The notes under the pieces: model-generated
What the model saw: the letters and a program-made list of their open reading frames with translations, nothing else
Databases searched by the model: none
Told to the model about the DNA's origin: nothing
Translations under genes and position numbers: made by a program
Source of the DNA: Centrapalus pauciflorus
Lineage: Eukaryota > Streptophyta > Magnoliopsida > Asterales > Asteraceae
Assembly (NCBI GenBank): GCA_020465985.1
Contig: JAANYP010002668.1
Location: 62,001 to 126,000, forward strand
DNA length: 64,000 bases
Direction: 5' to 3'
Shown here: positions 59,240-64,000 of the stretch, piece after piece
Layout: every line of letters begins with the position of its first letter
Position numbering within the stretch: position 1 is the stretch's first letter

Positions 59240-60685
59240 TTTAGTCAGTTGCAGAAGGGTTAAGACTCAACAATAGGCATCAGTGCTTTTTTCCGTTAGC
59301 AAGGCCCTAAAAAACAATGGTCTGTTCCAATCTGTAAGAAAAAGTCTTTTTTAACAGGAGACAGACAGCGAATAAAGCAACCCACGGGACACTGCATAAT
59401 GTATTATGTATAATGACTTGCAAGTTACAAGTACATAAGCATTAAAACACGAAGACCGTATCATCATTCCTCAAGCAAGTCACTGACCACATTTCTTTCG
59501 TGTTCCCTAAACAATTTCACATGGAATTCGTCGATGAATTTTAGAACTTTCACATTAGAGGACAAAATATCCAACCCTTGGTTTCCACATCTCACTTTAT
59601 GTCAACCAGAGAACCTCTAGTCTCTAGAACCTAAAACGGAGAAACTCAACGTCCAACCAGTTTACCCCACACACACACACACAACCTAACAAATAGAAAT
59701 AATAATCTTACTTCTGATCCTCTTAATATTAACTTCTATAAACGTAATGATTAAAACAATCATTTATCAACTCTACTGGATTCGCAAACTTAGCAACAAA
59801 TACCGATATAAACAAAATGCAGTAAAAGTGATGCTTAAGAAAAGAATAAAACACATAAATTTCAACAATGCCAGTAAAAGAGCTAATCAGATCTCATTTA
59901 GTCCCAGCAATAAATAACTCATTCTCATTTCGTCTAACTAAATCATTCAAATAAAGCATGTGATTCATGAGAAAGTAGGCTATAACATATCATACCGAAA
60001 CCCTCTGAATACAGACGCAGCGATCATCGCAATCTGCAACTCTCTATCGATTGATTTTCCCAGGTGAAACGCCTATCTGATACTTAAACTGGAATTTAAG
60101 AATAATCTTGAGAAAATTTTAACTAATCGGCTGAAATTACTCGAATGAAAAAGAAGATCCTGTAGAATGAGAACAGAGAGGATCTGGTGAGTACATCGAT
60201 TGAGTCTGTATGTATACGTTGTATCTATAGGTTTCTCTCTCCTCTCTCTTTCTCTTTCAACTATTCCTTTTTTTGTTCTTCTCAAGGTTTCTAGCTGAGC
60301 TTTCCCTTGCGTCTTTCTATTTATTGTCGCGTTACGTTTTACTTGTTTGTCTTTTCCCAGTTTGGCCCTTTTGCGTAAAATCTACGCACAATACATCCCT
60401 TCTCTTTTGTTTTATCTTGATAATACCCCGTCTCGTTAATTTTGTTACAATTTCACCACACACATAACAAATATAGATCATTTCACAGATTCATAAATTT
60501 TTATTAAGTATATAGAAAGATACCGATGCTCCTTTTCTACCAATATTCATGTTTTATCTTGCTATCTATAAAAAATGTATGTTTTCTTACGATTTATTTC
60601 AAAACACGTGATGTTTAAATATAAATGTATATAATATAACATTATATTGATCGTTGGAGTTATTATCATTTTTGAGTAGTACTTA
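59240..60685 (-). promoter_or_regulatory. Leader and promoter region of the SEC14-like gene, then spacer
   Basis: On the minus strand the leader probably begins near 60250, in a GAGAGAGAAAGG-rich stretch (pyrimidine-rich on the plus strand, 60230-60260), and contains at least one intron before the seven-base coding exon. No TATA box is placed. The stretch 60290-60685 is AT-rich without a gene. Confidence 0.4.
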
Positions 60686-60986
60686 GGGTTTATTATGAAA
60701 AAAACCAAAATGTTTTCATATTTTTTGTGTTTTCGTCCATACATGTTATTTTTTTCCATAAGAAACCTTAAGTTATTTTTTCTTTTTGGTTTAATGAAAT
60801 TGAACATTAAACCCCGGTTATAATTTGTGAACTTGGTTTTTAAAAACTGAAAAACTGTGTTCTAATTTTCAATTTCACTAAACCAAGGAGAAAAAATTAA
60901 TTTGAGGACTTTAATGGAAAAAAATAACATGGAGGGACGAAAACGCAAAAAACCTGAAAAGATGTTGGGTTTTTCATAATAAATCT
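60686..60986. mobile_element. Foldback miniature element (GGGTTTATTATG family), third copy
   Basis: A 301-bp palindromic element starting GGGTTTATTATG and ending CATAATAAATCT. It is flanked by TAGTACTTA (60677-60685) and TAGTAATTA (60987-60995), a 9-bp duplication with one mismatch. It shares the centre and arms with 20719-21013, including ACGAAAACGCAAAAAAC near the right end. Confidence 0.85.
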
Positions 60987-60995
60987 TAGTAATTA

Positions 60996-62332
60996 ATTTA
61001 AAAAAAATTTAGTTGTTAATTTGTTTTTTTTTTTTTTAATTAGTGGTTATCTTTTATGTGTTTGTTTTTGTAAAGTTTTTACTTTCAACTTCAGTTTTTG
61101 CTTCATTATTCTTCTCATTTTTGACATTCTATAATTACATCTAGTTTCATTGTTGTCGTCTTGATGATAACAACTTGATAGACCTAATGAAATGGCAACA
61201 AATCATTCACAAAGCAATGTCATTTGTAGAAATTATCCAAGAAGTTGATATCAATTCAAAAGTACAAGGAGAAATTGAATAATTTTATGATAATATAAGG
61301 GTGTAAGATGTAATTAAAAGAATTCAAGATTTCTTCAAGTCATATGCAAACGTTGTTGGTTAGTAAACTCACCGTCACCGGAGGGTAGAGCGACGGTGCG
61401 GTGAAAAGGACATTTATGAGTACAAACCTTGAGCTCTTCGAGGCATTATAATCAATCTCCACTTCGGATTCCTGTCTACAAACAAAAGGCAACTATCATA
61501 ATATTTTATTTTATTACATTTTCTAAAAACAACTCAATTTTTGTGAATATCAAAATAATTGCTGCATTTAACTTATATAGACATAACAGGGAAGTCTTTT
61601 CACAAAAAAAACAAAACAAAAACTTAATTTAATTGATATAAAATTTTAAGAATTGTTTTAAAATTAATACAATATATATTATTCAATACTAAATATTTTT
61701 TCCTTCATTAATGATAATCACAAATGTAACTCAATATTAGGCTGGAATTAAATGTCTGATTATTGTAATAATATACTTCGTATAAAATATTTCATTTTGA
61801 TTACAAATATCGTGTGATTATTAATTGATGAAAGCAATTTCTAGTTAAAACTTTATCCAAAAAAAATAAACATTACTTAATTATTTAAAGGTTAATATTA
61901 AATCACTTATAAATTTGTTAGTAAATTTTAACATAACTCTATTTCCATATAATTCAAAAGTTGCTGGTAAATTTTAACATAACTCTATTTCTACCTGCAA
62001 ATGAAAATTAGTTTTATTTTTCTTTCTTATTTTATTACAAACATTTTGCGACATGTATTTTAATATTTTTTTTCCAATAAATATCATACACTTCTCTTTA
62101 TTTTCTAGTATAATATGTTTGTTATGTATTATTATAATAAGTTATTCATATGCTATATTATATTATGTAACAATATGTTTCATTTAAATTATATTGTTAC
62201 AATATTAATTTATAGTATGTTGTTATTAATTTAATTTATATTATATTACAATACTACTAATAAATTTACATTATATTATACAAATAATATATGCTATTTA
62301 ATTTTTATATAACTTATAATTTAATATGTTAC
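60996..62332. other. AT-rich spacer, no gene seen
   Basis: Contains runs of ATTATA/TAATAT (about 62100-62330) and a duplicated phrase TAAATTTTAACATAACTCTATTTC (about 61924 and 61972). A GC-richer island at about 61360-61420 codes for nothing recognisable. Confidence 0.45.
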
Positions 62333-64000
62333 TGTAACATCCCACTTTTGGGACGGGGACGTGGAATTATACGATTGGGTTGATTATAGTATTATAATTG
62401 AGTTGGGCCAATTATTGAGATATACGTGGAAGTGTCACGTGATAAGATTTTTGGGGTTAACCGGGCGGCAGAGTTAAGTTTTAATAAGAGATTATAACTT
62501 TAAGAATTATTAATTAAATTGAGACCCGGTGATATAAAGTTTGCATTTTGGGATAGCGGGTTCGGATATTGGATGTCGGACCGAGTTTAAAGAGAAAACG
62601 TATATAAGCTTCACCTAGATGCTTGGTTGCTTCATTATTTCAGTTTCAATCCAGAGAGATAAGTGTGTTGTGTGTGTTTTGGTCTCCAGCAGCAACAATC
62701 AACCATAATAATCAGGGCTGAGGTAGGATTAAAGCATCAAGTGTAGTCCTCATCTTCCTCTTCAAGCTTAAGTAAGTTTTGAGCTCCAATCTTGAATCTT
62801 GAGTTGTTAATTGTTAGAGATGATTAAAGTAAGTTTATATATGTGTTTTATTGAGTTTTTGATCATATTTGTGAGCTAAAATCGGACCAAAATCGGGTTT
62901 TGAGATGTGAAATCGATGCTGTCAAAAACAGAGCATTCATGGCTGACAGTCAGTTTACGCGGCCGCGTAGGGTTTGCTACGCGGCAGCGTAGGTATTTGT
63001 TTACAAGCCCGTGTAAAAAGCTACAGGGTGGTGTAAAGATGGAGCTACGCGCGCGCGTGGGTTTTGTTACGCGGCCGCGTGGGTTTTTGCTACGCGCCCG
63101 CGTGGGTTTTGTTACGCGGCCGCGTGGGTTGCAGTCACACCATCTTGTAAAAATCCTACACCACCGCGTAAGAAGACTGCTACGCCGCCGCGTAAGAAAT
63201 CTTACACGGCCGCGTGAGAATTCAGAAAAATAAATATATTTTAAGCGTTTATTTAGGGATGGGTCAATGATATTGGGTTATTCCCTTGTGTTTGGGTATT
63301 CAGGTTGTGTGGGTTTAGTAGTTGGGTATTTGGGTTCGTGCGAGTTGCCTGAGTATTGTATATAGAATTCTTGGGTTGTGATTGTGATATTGAGAATTGT
63401 GTTGTGATTCCAGGGTCTCGAGTTGATAGGGTTGGGGACGGGCAGGGAACCGAGACTAAGTAGTGAGACTTCAGGGCAGGTGAGTTTGCATGTTTTTTTG
63501 AGATACTTGTACGATTATTTATTAATACTTGCATGATCTTTTACTGAGCTTTTTACGAGATATCATGAGTTTTCTTACGAGTTTTTATTGAGATATTATC
63601 ATGCATGTATTACTGTGCTTTATTGAGAACTGTGTTTTAATATGAAATTTGGGACACTTGAGCTGTTGAGATACTAAACCGTACGGCTGGGCAGGGGTTG
63701 GGTCGCTCCCAATTCCCTTTTGAGTCCTGATGACTGCTTTGTGCGGTCTAGGGATTTGGGTACGTGGATTTATCCACACGAGTTGAGTACCTATTGAGTA
63801 TCATGTGGGATCTCATATACTTGTTCAGTAGAGAACGCTGAACGTTTTATCATTGAGCTTACGTGTTTTTATTGAGTTTTTATAATCGTACACTAACCCT
63901 TGCATTCTCACCAGCGTTAGCTGACCCCGTGTGTGTGTTGTGTGTGTCTCAGGTGATCAGAGATCTAATAGGCCTGTTGTACCCAAGTAAGGTTACTGTG
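62333..64000 (+). mobile_element. LTR of a Ty3-type retrotransposon, cut by the window edge
   Basis: Starts TGTAACATCCCACTTTTGGG, the classic start of plant Ty3 LTRs. A TATATAAGC box at 62601 would serve as the LTR promoter. A GC-rich palindromic block lies at about 62952-63220, and a phrase CTCACCAGCGTTAGCTGACC near 63909 is similar in position to CTCACCATG-type phrases of the solo LTR at 7475-9367 (minus strand). The end lies outside, so it cannot be decided whether this is a solo LTR or the 5' LTR of a full element. A 5-bp flank GTTAC (62328-62332) should recur at the other end. Confidence 0.75.
62952..63220. repeat. GC-rich palindromic-word block (TACGCGGCCGCGTA type)
   Basis: TACGCGGCCGCGTGGG and variants (TACGCGGCAGCGTAGG, TACGCGCGCGCGTGGG, TACGCCGCCGCGTAAG) recur at irregular spacing in AT-rich surroundings. 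Each word is self-complementary. The ORF across it is an artefact of the repeat. Confidence 0.75.

Noticed and set aside
61360..61420. GC-rich island as a possible exon
   Set aside because: No frame with recognisable similarity and no consistent splice sites.
62907..63233. Arg/Gly-rich ORF of 108 codons
   Set aside because: Translation of the palindromic TACGCGGCCGCGT words in an LTR; internal repetition at DNA level explains it.
1..64000. CRISPR arrays, bacterial operons, rRNA genes
   Set aside because: The genes have introns and plant-type products; no regularly spaced repeats with unique spacers and no rRNA-like sequence were seen.

Overview
This is a nuclear chromosome segment from a flowering plant, almost certainly a core eudicot. 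The genes carry short introns in AT-rich sequence. The intergenic DNA is packed with plant-type DNA transposons (PIF/Harbinger, hAT and Mutator-like miniature elements) and Ty3-type LTRs that begin TGTAAC. Asteraceae is a plausible family, because the palindromic word ACTCGGCGAGT in one LTR is familiar from lettuce-type repeats, but this is only a guess. Gene models were built by hand from conserved protein sequence, reading frame and splice sites. Every exon junction listed keeps the frame.

Layout. 1-6.7 kb: 5' part of a CLC-F type chloride channel gene on the minus strand; its last visible intron (or 3' flank) holds three transposons, one nested in another. 7.4-26 kb: a repeat-dominated stretch with two solo LTRs bounded by exact 5-bp target duplications, several miniature elements, a rearranged inverted pair of LTR ends and simple repeats; no convincing cellular gene. 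26.9-32.5 kb: a HAPLESS8-like gene with a UBZ4-type zinc finger and a SUMO-interaction-like motif. 34-35.3 kb: a junkyard holding a probable LINE remnant, an unidentified coding fragment and a piece of chloroplast rbcL. 35.8-37.5 kb: a small coiled-coil, tail-anchored KASH protein ending IVPT (WIP-like). 39.6-40.3 kb: psaG with its promoter, then a tRNA-Trp gene. 41.6-43.9 kb: a nine-exon WD40 gene. 48.8-52.9 kb: twelve-exon ARP8 (F-box plus actin fold). 53.7-59.2 kb: a fourteen-exon SEC14-like phosphatidylinositol/phosphatidylcholine transfer protein gene. 60.7-61 kb: a foldback miniature element. 62.3 kb to the right edge: an LTR with a GC-rich palindromic block.

How the genes relate. They do not form a pathway. 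The set SEC14 - ARP8 - WD40 - WIP - HAP8 has, as far as I recall, the same order as an Arabidopsis chromosome 5 block (about At5g56160 to At5g56250). CLC-F and psaG recall a chromosome 1 block (about At1g55620 to At1g55670). The window may therefore preserve an ancestral gene order that was split in Arabidopsis. Functions represented include anion transport in endomembranes, nuclear envelope tethering, photosystem I assembly, nucleolar or actin-related biology, lipid transfer and possible ubiquitin/SUMO reading.
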